The notes beneath the pieces were generated by a model. The model was given only the letters and a program-made list of their open reading frames with translations, made no database searches and had not been told where the DNA came from. From JAYPAN01 sp038123715 (lineage in GTDB: Bacteria; Pseudomonadota; Alphaproteobacteria; RS24), in the NCBI GenBank assembly GCA_038123715.1, contig JAYPAN010000019.1, forward strand, positions 1-32,833: a stretch of DNA of 32,833 nt. Direction: 5' to 3'. Below are positions 1 to 7,759 of this stretch, piece after piece; position 1 is the stretch's first letter; each line of letters starts with the position of its first letter. Both the position numbers and the translations under genes were made by a program.

Positions 1-40
1 AAATCTGTTCAAGACAGTGCGCCCAAACAAGCTGCCCAAC

Positions 41-66
41 AATCTGCCAATACAATCTGCCAATAC
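41..66. repeat. 13-bp perfect tandem duplication
   Basis: The unit AATCTGCCAATAC occurs twice head to tail (41-53 and 54-66) and is followed by the start of a third copy (AAT). It lies in non-coding DNA upstream of the RTX gene. It looks like a replication-slippage duplication; no function is evident. The rest of 1-194 holds no gene or clear promoter that I can support. Confidence 0.85.
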
Positions 67-194
67 AATGCGCTTGTATGGGGCAGACCGATTTGCTAAC
101 CTTTCGGTGAGGATTAATCACAACCATATTCAAACGCGCCCCCGCGTATTTTATTTTGCTTTTCTGTATCGGGCGACAACACAGGAGAGCAGAT

Positions 195-806
195 ATGCCC
201 GGATCATTTACCACCCCGACGATTTCAGCGACGATTGCCGAAGGCGGCAGCTTAACGGTCAAGATAACCCCTTCTTCGGCGCTTGGCGCGGCGACGACTG
301 TGCGCTGGGTGATTGTGCCAAAGGGCAAGACACCGATATCGAGCAGCGATTTTTCTTCACTGACCGGCAATGCCAGTGCCAATATGCTGACCGGCGGCGC
401 AGGCGATGACACGCTGAATGGCGGGGCTGGTGCCGATGTGCTGATTGGCGGGGCAGGCAATGATATATTCGTGCTGGAAACCAATGGCAGCAATCGTGCC
501 ACGGATGTGGTGACGGATTTTGCCGCCACGGATAAAATCCAGATTGATTTGACGCCAACCCACCTCGCTGTTGTTAACAGTTTGGGAAGCGATGCAGTGA
601 AGTTTGAGATGGCCAAAAACCTTGCCGCCCTCAAAATTGCCAATAACAGCAATTATGCGACCTGCAATACCAGCAATGATGCCACCATTAACGACACGGT
701 CATCACCCATGATAATGGCACGGCAAATACGGCTGATGATGTGGTCGTCATGGTGCTGGAAGATTGGACAGCCGATTTGACCTTTTCGCAACTCGACCTT
801 GTCTGA
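195..806 (+). CDS. Small RTX (hemolysin-type calcium-binding repeat) protein
   Basis: A 203-residue protein with nearly three glycine/aspartate-rich RTX nonapeptide repeats at about residues 65-91 (GGAGDDTLN, GGAGADVLI, GGAGNDIFV). Such repeats bind calcium outside the cell and usually mark type I secretion substrates, which carry an uncleaved C-terminal signal and no signal peptide; none is visible here. Residues 10-58 are Thr/Ser/Val-rich and resemble part of a Calx-beta-like beta-sandwich from large adhesins, cut short just before the repeats. The start at 195 is preferred over an in-frame ATG at 156 because AGGAGAG lies just upstream. No type I exporter genes adjoin it. It could be a free-standing small RTX protein or the remnant of a larger adhesin. 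The RTX call is secure; the role is unknown. Confidence 0.85.
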   Translation: MPGSFTTPTISATIAEGGSLTVKITPSSALGAATTVRWVIVPKGKTPISSSDFSSLTGNASANMLTGGAGDDTLNGGAGADVLIGGAGNDIFVLETNGSNRATDVVTDFAATDKIQIDLTPTHLAVVNSLGSDAVKFEMAKNLAALKIANNSNYATCNTSNDATINDTVITHDNGTANTADDVVVMVLEDWTADLTFSQLDLV

Positions 807-839
807 CCTGTCTGACTTGAACGGCCAAGCCTTGTGCAG

Positions 840-869
840 CCGCCCGGCCATGTGCCGGGCGGTTTGCTT
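840..869 (+). terminator. Rho-independent terminator after the RTX gene
   Basis: A 9-bp perfect GC stem, CCGCCCGGC (840-848) and GCCGGGCGG (854-862), encloses a CATGT loop and is followed by a T-rich run (TTTGCTTTT). It sits 33 bases after the RTX stop codon and separates that gene from the acyl-CoA dehydrogenases. Confidence 0.85.
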
Positions 870-963
870 TTGGCAGTATTGAAAGAGACCGAATGTCGCG
901 TCATGCGGGCTTTGCGCCCTGCCCGCTTTGCCCTATAGTTTTGCCTAGGTAAGGGAGACGGAC

Positions 964-2172
964 ATGACCGATTATGACGAGAAGGAACTCGACACCTATC
1001 GCGAAGGGGCGGAAGCCTGGTTTGCCGAGAACACGCCGCGCGAAACCGATTTCATGCTGCCGCTGACTTTCATGGAAGTCGGCACGGATGAACAATTTAA
1101 TTTTCTGCGCGACTGGCAAAACAAGGTTTACGAGGCGGGCTATCTCGGCGCGCATTGGCCGAAGGAATATGGCGGCGGGGGCCTGCACCGCGCCTTTCAG
1201 GATGCCGCGACCAAAGTCATGGCAAATGAGCGCACACCCATTATGCTCAATGCGATTGGCCTGAATTGGACAGCCCCGCTTTTGTTGAATCGCGGCAGCG
1301 AGGAGGAAAAACAAAAATATATTCAGCGCATCCTATCGGCTGAAGATATTTGGTGTCAGGGCTTTTCCGAACCCGATAATGGCTCCGACCTCGGCAATGC
1401 CCAAACCCGTGCCGTGCGCGATGGCGATGATTATGTGATTAACGGTTCAAAAATCTGGACGACGCAGGGCAATTATGCCGATTACATGATTTTGCTGGCG
1501 CGCACCAATCCGCAAGCGGAAAGCAAATATAAAGGCTTGAGCTTTTTCCTCGCACCGATGAAAGCCGACGGCGTGGAGACAGTGCCGATACGCAAGCTGA
1601 CCGGTGAATATGGCTTTACCCAAACCTTTTTCACTGATGCGCGGATTCCTGCCGATTGCCTGATGGGGTCGGAAGGCGAAGGCTGGCTGATTGCAATGGA
1701 GACGCTGGAATATGAGCGCGGCGCGCGCTCCGGCCAGGCGGGCGGGCATGTGATGATGCTGACCAATCCGGCCGATATTATTGACCTTGCCCGCGAGGCG
1801 CAGGTCAATGGCAAGCCGGCGCTTGATGACCCCGCCATTCGTGAGGAATTGGTCAAGCTGATGAGCGAGGCGCGCGCGCTGGGGCTGAACAGCCGACGCG
1901 GCAAGATTGCCCCGCTTAATCAGGATTACCCAATGTCGCTGGCGCTGGGCAGCAAGCTGTCGAGCAGTGATTTTTACCAACGCCTCAATGCTTTTGCGAT
2001 AACCATGCAAGGCACGAGGGCGGCCTATTATGTCGGCGACGCGCAGGCGCATAATGACGGCGTCTGGCAGCGCGGCTATCTGAACAGTTTTTCGGCAACC
2101 ATTGGCGGTGGCACATCGCAAATCCAACGCAATATTGTCGGCGAACATGTGCTTGGCCTGCCCAAAAGCTAG
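964..2172 (+). CDS. Acyl-CoA dehydrogenase (probable alpha-type subunit)
   Basis: A 402-residue flavoenzyme of the acyl-CoA dehydrogenase superfamily, which introduces a 2,3 double bond into acyl-CoA thioesters. Family motifs are FSEPDNGSDL (134-143), NGSKIWTT (160-167) and a C-terminal IGGGTSQIQRN (about 380-390). The glutamate that acts as base in medium-chain enzymes (YEGTSQ) is Gly here. A Glu in YERG (251) sits where isovaleryl/long-chain types carry their base. The usual FAD-contacting RxQFG segment is absent, whereas the next gene has it, suggesting the two proteins form one heteromer. GGGAG lies 6 bases before the ATG. The gene is 29 bases from its partner in the same operon. The substrate cannot be assigned; related paired enzymes act on steroid or branched side-chain acyl-CoAs. 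Confidence 0.9.
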   Translation: MTDYDEKELDTYREGAEAWFAENTPRETDFMLPLTFMEVGTDEQFNFLRDWQNKVYEAGYLGAHWPKEYGGGGLHRAFQDAATKVMANERTPIMLNAIGLNWTAPLLLNRGSEEEKQKYIQRILSAEDIWCQGFSEPDNGSDLGNAQTRAVRDGDDYVINGSKIWTTQGNYADYMILLARTNPQAESKYKGLSFFLAPMKADGVETVPIRKLTGEYGFTQTFFTDARIPADCLMGSEGEGWLIAMETLEYERGARSGQAGGHVMMLTNPADIIDLAREAQVNGKPALDDPAIREELVKLMSEARALGLNSRRGKIAPLNQDYPMSLALGSKLSSSDFYQRLNAFAITMQGTRAAYYVGDAQAHNDGVWQRGYLNSFSATIGGGTSQIQRNIVGEHVLGLPKS

Positions 2173-2201
2173 GGCGGCCATAAAAATAGAGGGAGGGGCG
2201 C

Positions 2202-3341
2202 ATGTCCGCTTTTGACAATGCAGCAATCGCACCGGCCATTGGGCTGAGTGAGGAGCAGGCGCAATTGATTGATATCGCCGCCGGTTTTGCCCGCGATAAA
2301 TCGCCGGTCGAACATGTGCGCGCCCTGCTGACCGACGCGGATGGCTATGATGGCGACACATGGGCGGAAATTGGTGAGCTGGGCTGGCTCGGCATTGGCA
2401 TACCGGAAAATTATGGCGGCATTGGGCTGGGTCTGGGCGAGGCCGTGCCGGTGGTCGAGCAAATGGGGCGGTATTTAATGGCGACGCCCTATGTCAGCAC
2501 GCTGCTGGCGGCGCAGGCGATTTTGCGCGGCGGCACGCAAGCCCAAAAAGAAGCCTGGTTGCCCAAATTGGCAACCGGCACGGCGGCGACATTGGCGCTT
2601 TGCGAAGCCCATGCCGATTGGGATTTGACCCATATCACCTGCACCGCCACGCCAGATGGCGACGCGCTGGCGCTGGCCGGTGACAAATATCTTGTTACCC
2701 ATGCCCGACAGGCCGAACTCATTCTTGTCACGGTTATGCTGGATGGCGCACCGGCGCTGGTCATGCTTGAGGCGGACGAGATTGGCGACGCGCATTTGCG
2801 CGCCGAGACTGTGATTGACGAAACGCGACGCAGCTATGCGCTGTCGCTCGATGGTTTGCGCGTATCGGCGGCGGCGGTTTTGGACGCGGCGCAAATATCA
2901 GAAACGCTGGCGCATATTGAATTATCAGCTTCGCTTTTGCTGGCGGCGGAAATGTGCGGCGGGGCGCATAGCGTGATTGCCTATACGACCGATTATCTGA
3001 AAACCCGCAAGCAATTCGGCAAGCTTATCGGCTCCTATCAGGCGTTGAAACATCCGCTTGTTGACGCCCATATGGGCTATGAAAAAGCCCGTTCGCATCT
3101 TTATTCGGCAGCCTATTTATTTGGCCGTCAGGGCGAGGGCGAAATCGCCGTCCGCATGGCCAAAGCCGAAGCCGATGAGGCCTTTGCCTTTGCCGCCGAC
3201 CGCGCCATTCAGTTTCATGGCGGTTTCGGATTCACTTATGATTGTGACGCCCAGCTTTACCGAAGGCGCGCCATTTGGTGCGCGGCCATGCATGGCGATG
3301 CGCGCTATCACCGGCGCAAACTGGCTGATTTAATGTTCTGA
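2202..3341 (+). CDS. Acyl-CoA dehydrogenase (probable beta-type partner subunit)
   Basis: A 379-residue acyl-CoA dehydrogenase homologue. The C-terminal half holds the FAD/dimer motifs TRKQFG (268-273) and QFHGGFGFTYD (337-347). The N-terminal substrate motif FSEPxxGSD is degenerate (around 131-144), and the C-terminal YEGTSQ segment is replaced by MHGDARYH, so the usual catalytic Glu is missing. These losses complement those of the upstream gene. That fits a heteromer in which each active site is built from both proteins, as known for actinobacterial FadE pairs. A strong AGGGAGGGG ribosome-binding site precedes the ATG. The last 12 bases overlap the 3' end of the convergent fructokinase gene. 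The family call is firm; pairing is inference. Confidence 0.88.
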   Translation: MSAFDNAAIAPAIGLSEEQAQLIDIAAGFARDKSPVEHVRALLTDADGYDGDTWAEIGELGWLGIGIPENYGGIGLGLGEAVPVVEQMGRYLMATPYVSTLLAAQAILRGGTQAQKEAWLPKLATGTAATLALCEAHADWDLTHITCTATPDGDALALAGDKYLVTHARQAELILVTVMLDGAPALVMLEADEIGDAHLRAETVIDETRRSYALSLDGLRVSAAAVLDAAQISETLAHIELSASLLLAAEMCGGAHSVIAYTTDYLKTRKQFGKLIGSYQALKHPLVDAHMGYEKARSHLYSAAYLFGRQGEGEIAVRMAKAEADEAFAFAADRAIQFHGGFGFTYDCDAQLYRRRAIWCAAMHGDARYHRRKLADLMF

Positions 3342-4238
3342 CTCAACCTCCGCTTGGCGCGCCAATAACAGGCCGCCGCGCAAACCGGCATCCGCCCCCC
3401 AACCCGGCGCGCAAACCAACTGTGCCGAAAGCCCGTCCGGCGCACCGGCATAGCCATTGAGCAACGCATCAAAGCGGGTGCGAATTTGCCCATGCAGTCC
3501 TGCCGCCTGCATCAGCCCGCCGCCGAAAATAATTTTCACCGGCCTGAAAGACAAATGCAGGGTCAATGCGGCCTGCGCCAGATAATCGGCAATGATTTCC
3601 CAACCAATATGGTCAACCGGCAGAGCTTCCGGTGCGCCGAAACGCGCCTGCAAGGCCGGTGCTGAAGCCAGCCCTTCCAGACAATCACCATGAAACGGGC
3701 AGATGCCGGTGAAATCATCCTGTGCATGGCGGGCGATTCTGATATGCCCAAACTCAGCATGACCGGGTTGTGCCAGCAGGCCGCCATTGGCATAAAGCGC
3801 CGCGCCAATGCCCGTGCCGACAGTCACATAAGCCGCACTGTCGCAGCCTTGCGCCGCGCCACCGGCCATTTCGGCCAGCAAAGCGCCATTGACATCCGTA
3901 TCAATGGTAACATTTGTGCCAAACGCATCGCCAAAGGCGCTACGGATATTGACCCCCTGCCAGCCAGGCTTGGGAGTTGCACCGATACAGCCATAATCCG
4001 CCGCCGCCGGATCGCGGGCAATCGGGCCAAAACAGGCAATGCCGAAACCGGCCAATTGCCCGTTTTGCGTCGCCAAAGCCTGCCGGAAAAAATCAATGGC
4101 GGCGTTGAGCGTGGTATCGGGCCTATCCACCTTCACCGCGGCGCGCGCTAATATCTGCCCCTGCCCGTCAGCCAAAGCGCATTTGAAACTTGTGCCACCG
4201 GCATCAATACCGGCATAGAGGCTCTGCGTGATTTTCAT
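3330..4238 (-). CDS. ROK-family fructokinase (zinc-containing type)
   Basis: A 302-residue sugar kinase of the ROK family. The N-terminal phosphate-binding loop is GIDAGGTSF (10-18), the catalytic-region Asp lies in DTDVNGAL (113-120), and TVGTGIGA (139-146) is the second ATP motif. The zinc site has GHAEFGH followed by CPFHGDCLEG with Cys180, His183 and Cys186. This C-x2-H-x2-C form matches the Bacillus fructokinase subgroup (YdhR/GmuE-like) better than glucokinase or N-acetylglucosamine kinase. The likely reaction is ATP-dependent phosphorylation of fructose (or mannose) to the 6-phosphate, in the cytoplasm. It is 41 bases downstream of the lacI-type gene and probably cotranscribed. Since a separate glucokinase is encoded in the divergent ED operon, this kinase would supply the fructose branch. 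Confidence 0.88.
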   Translation of the reverse strand: MKITQSLYAGIDAGGTSFKCALADGQGQILARAAVKVDRPDTTLNAAIDFFRQALATQNGQLAGFGIACFGPIARDPAAADYGCIGATPKPGWQGVNIRSAFGDAFGTNVTIDTDVNGALLAEMAGGAAQGCDSAAYVTVGTGIGAALYANGGLLAQPGHAEFGHIRIARHAQDDFTGICPFHGDCLEGLASAPALQARFGAPEALPVDHIGWEIIADYLAQAALTLHLSFRPVKIIFGGGLMQAAGLHGQIRTRFDALLNGYAGAPDGLSAQLVCAPGWGADAGLRGGLLLARQAEVESEH

Positions 4239-4279
4239 CCGGCCAGCCTAGCAGCTTGCACCGCTTCCCCCAAGCCTGC

Positions 4280-5311
4280 CTATTGGCCGCGCGGCACAGT
4301 AGACTCGCGCACCACCAAAGCGGTCGGCGTCATGGCATGGGCGACACGCTCACCGGCCAGCTTGCGGAGCAAATGGTCAACCAGCATAGCACCGCCCAAA
4401 TGAATGTTCTGGTCAATCGTGGTCAGGCTCGGAATGGTCAGCGCGGTTTGCGCGATATTGTCATAGCCGACAATCCGCACATCCTCCGGCACGCTGATAT
4501 GGCGCTCGGCCAGCGCCCGTATTGCCGCCATTGCCATCACATCGGAAGCGGCAAACAGCCCGTCAAAAGCCAGCCCCGCATCGACCGCGCGTGTCACGGC
4601 AGCAAAAGCCTGCTCGGCGCGGAACTCAACATTCAGGGTCAAGGCCTCATCGACTGCCAGACCCAGCTCGGCATGGGCTTGCCGATAGCCTTTGCGGCGC
4701 AATTCGACCTCCGGTGCTGCAATCGGCCCCAGAAACAGCACCCGCCGACAGCCCAATTCCAGCAAATGCCGCGTCGCCAGAAAACCGCCCAGCGCATTGT
4801 CGCTGCCGACCAAATCATAATTGCAATCGCCACTCTGTCCGCCCCACACAACGACACGGCGCGCCAAATCGCCGAATTGGTCACCCAATTGGCACAAATC
4901 TTCATGATGCTCGGCCTGCCCCACCACAATCAGCCCATCGGCCTTGCCACTGCTCAACAATCGGGTTTGCGAGACCAGCTCGCGCTCGCCATGCAGATTG
5001 ATTATCACATCATAGCCGCGCGCCTTGGCGGCATCGCACACAGCGGCCACCATTTGCAGAAAAAACGGGTCGGAAATCGTCTGCCCGGTCTCATGGCGCA
5101 ACGGAATCACCAGCCCCAGCGCCTCGCTGGACTGGCGGCGTAAATTGCGCGCCGAGGCATTTATCGCATAACCGGCATCGGCGGCGATTTTCAAAATCTT
5201 CGCCCGCGTCGCCTCATGCACGGGCGCATTGGCATCAAAAGCGCGCGACACGGTGGAAGCATTAACCCCGGCGCGGCGCGCAATTTCCGCCATAGTCGGT
5301 TTTTCCGACAT
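4280..5311 (-). CDS. LacI-family transcriptional regulator
   Basis: A 343-residue repressor. An N-terminal helix-turn-helix (about residues 6-26, MAEIARRAGVNASTVSRAF) and hinge (about 45-58) precede a periplasmic-binding-protein-like sensor domain. The C-terminal part has the usual VRIVGYDNI and SLTTIDQN segments. The start at 5311 is chosen because GGGAG lies just upstream; the longer frame to 5410 would run through the operator palindrome. It is transcribed divergently from zwf and followed by a fructokinase gene, so it most likely controls the ED operon, its own gene, or both. The effector is unknown; an ED intermediate or hexose phosphate is a reasonable guess. Confidence 0.92.
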   Translation of the reverse strand: MSEKPTMAEIARRAGVNASTVSRAFDANAPVHEATRAKILKIAADAGYAINASARNLRRQSSEALGLVIPLRHETGQTISDPFFLQMVAAVCDAAKARGYDVIINLHGERELVSQTRLLSSGKADGLIVVGQAEHHEDLCQLGDQFGDLARRVVVWGGQSGDCNYDLVGSDNALGGFLATRHLLELGCRRVLFLGPIAAPEVELRRKGYRQAHAELGLAVDEALTLNVEFRAEQAFAAVTRAVDAGLAFDGLFAASDVMAMAAIRALAERHISVPEDVRIVGYDNIAQTALTIPSLTTIDQNIHLGGAMLVDHLLRKLAGERVAHAMTPTALVVRESTVPRGQ

Positions 5312-5357
5312 ATCGTGTTTTCTCCCTCGGCAAGGCGGCAAAAGCCCGATTAACCGG

Positions 5358-5386
5358 TTGACTTGCCGCGTCAGAAACACCATACT
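5358..5386 (+). promoter_or_regulatory. Sigma-70-type promoter for the zwf operon
   Basis: A -35 box TTGACT (5358-5363) and a -10 box CATACT (5381-5386) are separated by exactly 17 bases. The predicted start, near 5393, falls at the upstream edge of the LacI-type palindrome, the classic position for repression. The leader to the zwf GTG would be about 127 bases. An 8-bp palindrome AACCGGTT (5352-5359) overlaps the -35 box. The match is by eye and untested. Confidence 0.6.
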
Positions 5387-5388
5387 GC

Positions 5389-5416
5389 CATTCGTTGCAA
5401 TCGATTGCAACCAATG
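5389..5416. promoter_or_regulatory. LacI-type operator palindrome
   Basis: The core GTTGCAATCGATTGCAAC (5394-5411) is a perfect 18-bp palindrome with the central CG common to LacI-family operators. The dyad extends to 5389 and 5416 with a single mismatched pair, 13 of 14 pairs in all. It lies at the predicted transcription start of the zwf operon and upstream of the divergent lacI gene, so it is the best candidate site for the neighbouring regulator. Confidence 0.75.
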
Positions 5417-5519
5417 TCTGATGTCTGCACAGGTGAAAACGGGCGCAAACCGGCAATCATGGTGGCGCGCGCCGGTTTACCGCCATGTGGCGACTTTTGG
5501 TCTTGGAAGGAGCAAAAGA

Positions 5520-7001
5520 GTGGCAGAATTTGTCCCGGTTGAACCCTTTGATATTGTCATTTTCGGCGTGACAGGTGATTTGTCGCGGCTGAAATTGCTG
5601 CCCGCCCTGTTCCACCGTTTTTGCGACGGGCAGATTGACCGCACAAGCCGGATTGTCGGCATTGGTCGCGGCGCGCAAGAACATGACGCTTTTCTGGACA
5701 TGGTGCGGCAAGCCTGCGACAAGGCCACCAAAGGCGCGATTGAAGCGCAACAATGGCAGGATTTCGCCGCGCTTTTAACCTATCAGGAAATGGATGCCAC
5801 ATCGGAGGATGCCGATTGGTCAAATCTGGCAGCAAAGCTCAGCAATGATGGGCGCCCGCGTATTTTCTATTTGGCCGTCGCGCCGCAAATATATGTGCCG
5901 ATATGCACCGCGCTGAACACAGCGGGTCTTCGCAATGAAACCTCGCGCGTGGTGCTGGAAAAACCCATCGGCTCGGATTTGCAATCAGCCGAGCGCATCA
6001 ATGAAGGCGTGCAAGCGGTGTTTGACGACCATGCAATTTTCCGTATGGATCATTATCTGGGCAAGGAAACCGTGCAAAACCTTCTGGTATTGCGCTTTGC
6101 CAATATGTTGTTTGAGCCGCTTTGGTCAAACCGCACGGTTGACCATATCCAAATAACAGTTGCCGAATCCGTCGGTGTTGAAGGCCGCGACGCTTATTAT
6201 GACAGCGCCGGTGCGGTGCGTGACATTGTGCAGAACCATTTGCTGCAATTGCTTTGTCTGATTGCGATGGAGCCGCCCAATTCGCTGGATGCCGACAATG
6301 TGCGCGATGAAAAAATCAAAGTGCTGCGCGCGCTGAAAGGCTTTGACAGCAAAAATGTGACGCAAAACACAGTGCGCGCGCAATATACGGGCGGCACTGT
6401 CAATGGCGAGACCCTGCCGGGCTATGTTGACGCCCTGCCCGATGCCTTGAAAGACAGCCGGACAGAGACATTTGCCGCCATTCGCACGGAAATCGAAAAC
6501 TGGCGTTGGGCGGGTGTGCCGTTTTACCTACGCACCGGCAAGCGCATGGCGGAACGGCGCTCGGAGATTGTTATCCAGTTCAAATCAACGCCGCATAATG
6601 TGTTCGGGCCGGGCGATAATCTGCCCAATCGGCTGGTGCTGCGCCTGCAACCGGATGAAGGCATGCGGCTTTTCATGCAGGTCAAGGAACCGGGGCCGGG
6701 CGGGTTGAAATTGCGCTCCCTGCCGCTTGATTTGTCTTATGCCAAAAGCTTTGCCACGGTCAGCTATCCCGATGCTTATGAACGTCTGTTGATGGATGTG
6801 GTGCGCGGCAATCTGGCCTTGTTTATGGGACATGATGAGGTTGAGGCGGCCTGGGCATGGACGGATAATCTGTTGGCCGCATGGCAACAGGCCGACCAGC
6901 CGCTTGAACATTATACGGTCGGCACAGATGGGCCGGCGGCGGCGGATGACTTGCTGCGCCATGACGCGCATGAGTGGTGGAATGGCGAGGCGACCGACTG
7001 A
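5520..7001 (+). CDS. zwf: Glucose-6-phosphate 1-dehydrogenase
   Basis: A 493-residue enzyme, the normal family length. It oxidises glucose-6-phosphate to 6-phosphogluconolactone with NAD(P) and is the first step of the ED and oxidative pentose phosphate routes. Visible motifs are the dinucleotide-binding GVTGDLSRLK (16-25), EKPIGSDL (147-154) and the active-site FRMDHYLGKE (174-183), with the catalytic His in DHYLGKE. The start is a GTG with AAGGAG at 5507-5512, 7 bases upstream. A longer in-frame ORF beginning at 5229 would run through the promoter and part of the lacI gene and is rejected. It is the first gene of the operon, and pgl begins one base after its stop. Confidence 0.97.
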   Translation: MAEFVPVEPFDIVIFGVTGDLSRLKLLPALFHRFCDGQIDRTSRIVGIGRGAQEHDAFLDMVRQACDKATKGAIEAQQWQDFAALLTYQEMDATSEDADWSNLAAKLSNDGRPRIFYLAVAPQIYVPICTALNTAGLRNETSRVVLEKPIGSDLQSAERINEGVQAVFDDHAIFRMDHYLGKETVQNLLVLRFANMLFEPLWSNRTVDHIQITVAESVGVEGRDAYYDSAGAVRDIVQNHLLQLLCLIAMEPPNSLDADNVRDEKIKVLRALKGFDSKNVTQNTVRAQYTGGTVNGETLPGYVDALPDALKDSRTETFAAIRTEIENWRWAGVPFYLRTGKRMAERRSEIVIQFKSTPHNVFGPGDNLPNRLVLRLQPDEGMRLFMQVKEPGPGGLKLRSLPLDLSYAKSFATVSYPDAYERLLMDVVRGNLALFMGHDEVEAAWAWTDNLLAAWQQADQPLEHYTVGTDGPAAADDLLRHDAHEWWNGEATD

Positions 7002-7002
7002 T

Positions 7003-7713
7003 ATGGCGCAATTCGACATAAAGACATTTGACGGCGAGGCGGCGCTGTTTGCCGAACTGACGAAGGCTGTGACCAATGCGCTGGACAAAGAGCTGGCGCG
7101 CTGTGGCGCATGCAGCCTGCTGCTGTCGGGCGGCTCAACGCCGGAGCCATTATATCGCGCCCTGGCCGACGCACCGCTTGACTGGCCGCATATTCACACC
7201 GCATTGGTCGATGAGCGCTGGGTGGACAAAGACGATGCCGGCTCCAATACGGCGCTGGTTGAACGCAGCCTGTTGCAGGGCGCGGCGGCGCAATCGCCCT
7301 TTACCGCCATGAAAACCTCGCAGGCGACAGCGCATGAGGCGATTGACAATGTGCATCACGCCTATGCGCTCCTGCCGCATCCGGCAATTGCCATTCTCGG
7401 CATGGGGCCGGACGGGCATACAGCATCTTGGTTTAAGGGCGCGCCGGAATATGCCGCCGCGATTGACCCGCGCAATGAAGAACTTGTTGCCGCCATCAGC
7501 GCGCCGCAATCAGATGTCACCGGCAATTATCTTGAGCGCATGACCATTACCGCCCATGCCATGCAAAGCTGGGCGCAGGCCTTTTTGATTGTCAAAGGGG
7601 CGGAAAAAATGGCCGTGCTGGAAAACTGTCTTGATGAAAACGGAGCCGATTTACCCATGCGCCATGCCGGCCAATTGCTTGGCGCGCGGCTGCAAATTTT
7701 TGCCCTGTCATAA
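7003..7713 (+). CDS. pgl: 6-phosphogluconolactonase
   Basis: A 236-residue protein of the DevB/SOL lactonase family (glucosamine-6-phosphate isomerase fold). It hydrolyses 6-phosphogluconolactone to 6-phosphogluconate. Motifs are LLLSGGSTPEPLY (about 43-55), ALVDERWV and ILGMGPDGHTAS, the last carrying the conserved active-site His. The start at 7003 follows the zwf stop by one base, and GAGG lies 12 bases upstream. An in-frame ATG at 6982 inside zwf is an alternative start, adding seven residues. Together with zwf and edd it completes the upper ED pathway. Confidence 0.95.
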   Translation: MAQFDIKTFDGEAALFAELTKAVTNALDKELARCGACSLLLSGGSTPEPLYRALADAPLDWPHIHTALVDERWVDKDDAGSNTALVERSLLQGAAAQSPFTAMKTSQATAHEAIDNVHHAYALLPHPAIAILGMGPDGHTASWFKGAPEYAAAIDPRNEELVAAISAPQSDVTGNYLERMTITAHAMQSWAQAFLIVKGAEKMAVLENCLDENGADLPMRHAGQLLGARLQIFALS

Positions 7714-7714
7714 A

Positions 7715-7740
7715 GGCCAGCCGAATAGGCCAGCCGAATA
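7715..7740. repeat. 13-bp perfect tandem duplication in the pgl-edd spacer
   Basis: GGCCAGCCGAATA occurs twice head to tail (7715-7727 and 7728-7740) in the 46-base spacer between pgl and edd. It contributes no coding sequence and lengthens a spacer that is otherwise very short elsewhere in this operon. Confidence 0.85.
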
Positions 7741-7759
7741 GGGAAGTGAAGGAAAAGCG

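Noticed and set aside
4256..5143. 295-codon open frame on the plus strand
   Set aside because: It lies wholly antisense to the lacI-type gene, has no family motif, and its His/Gln/Arg-rich composition is typical of a mirror frame in GC-rich coding DNA.
5229..5519. N-terminal extension of zwf to an upstream in-frame ATG
   Set aside because: It would translate part of the lacI gene, the promoter and the operator; the GTG at 5520 has an ideal AAGGAG and begins at the conserved fold.
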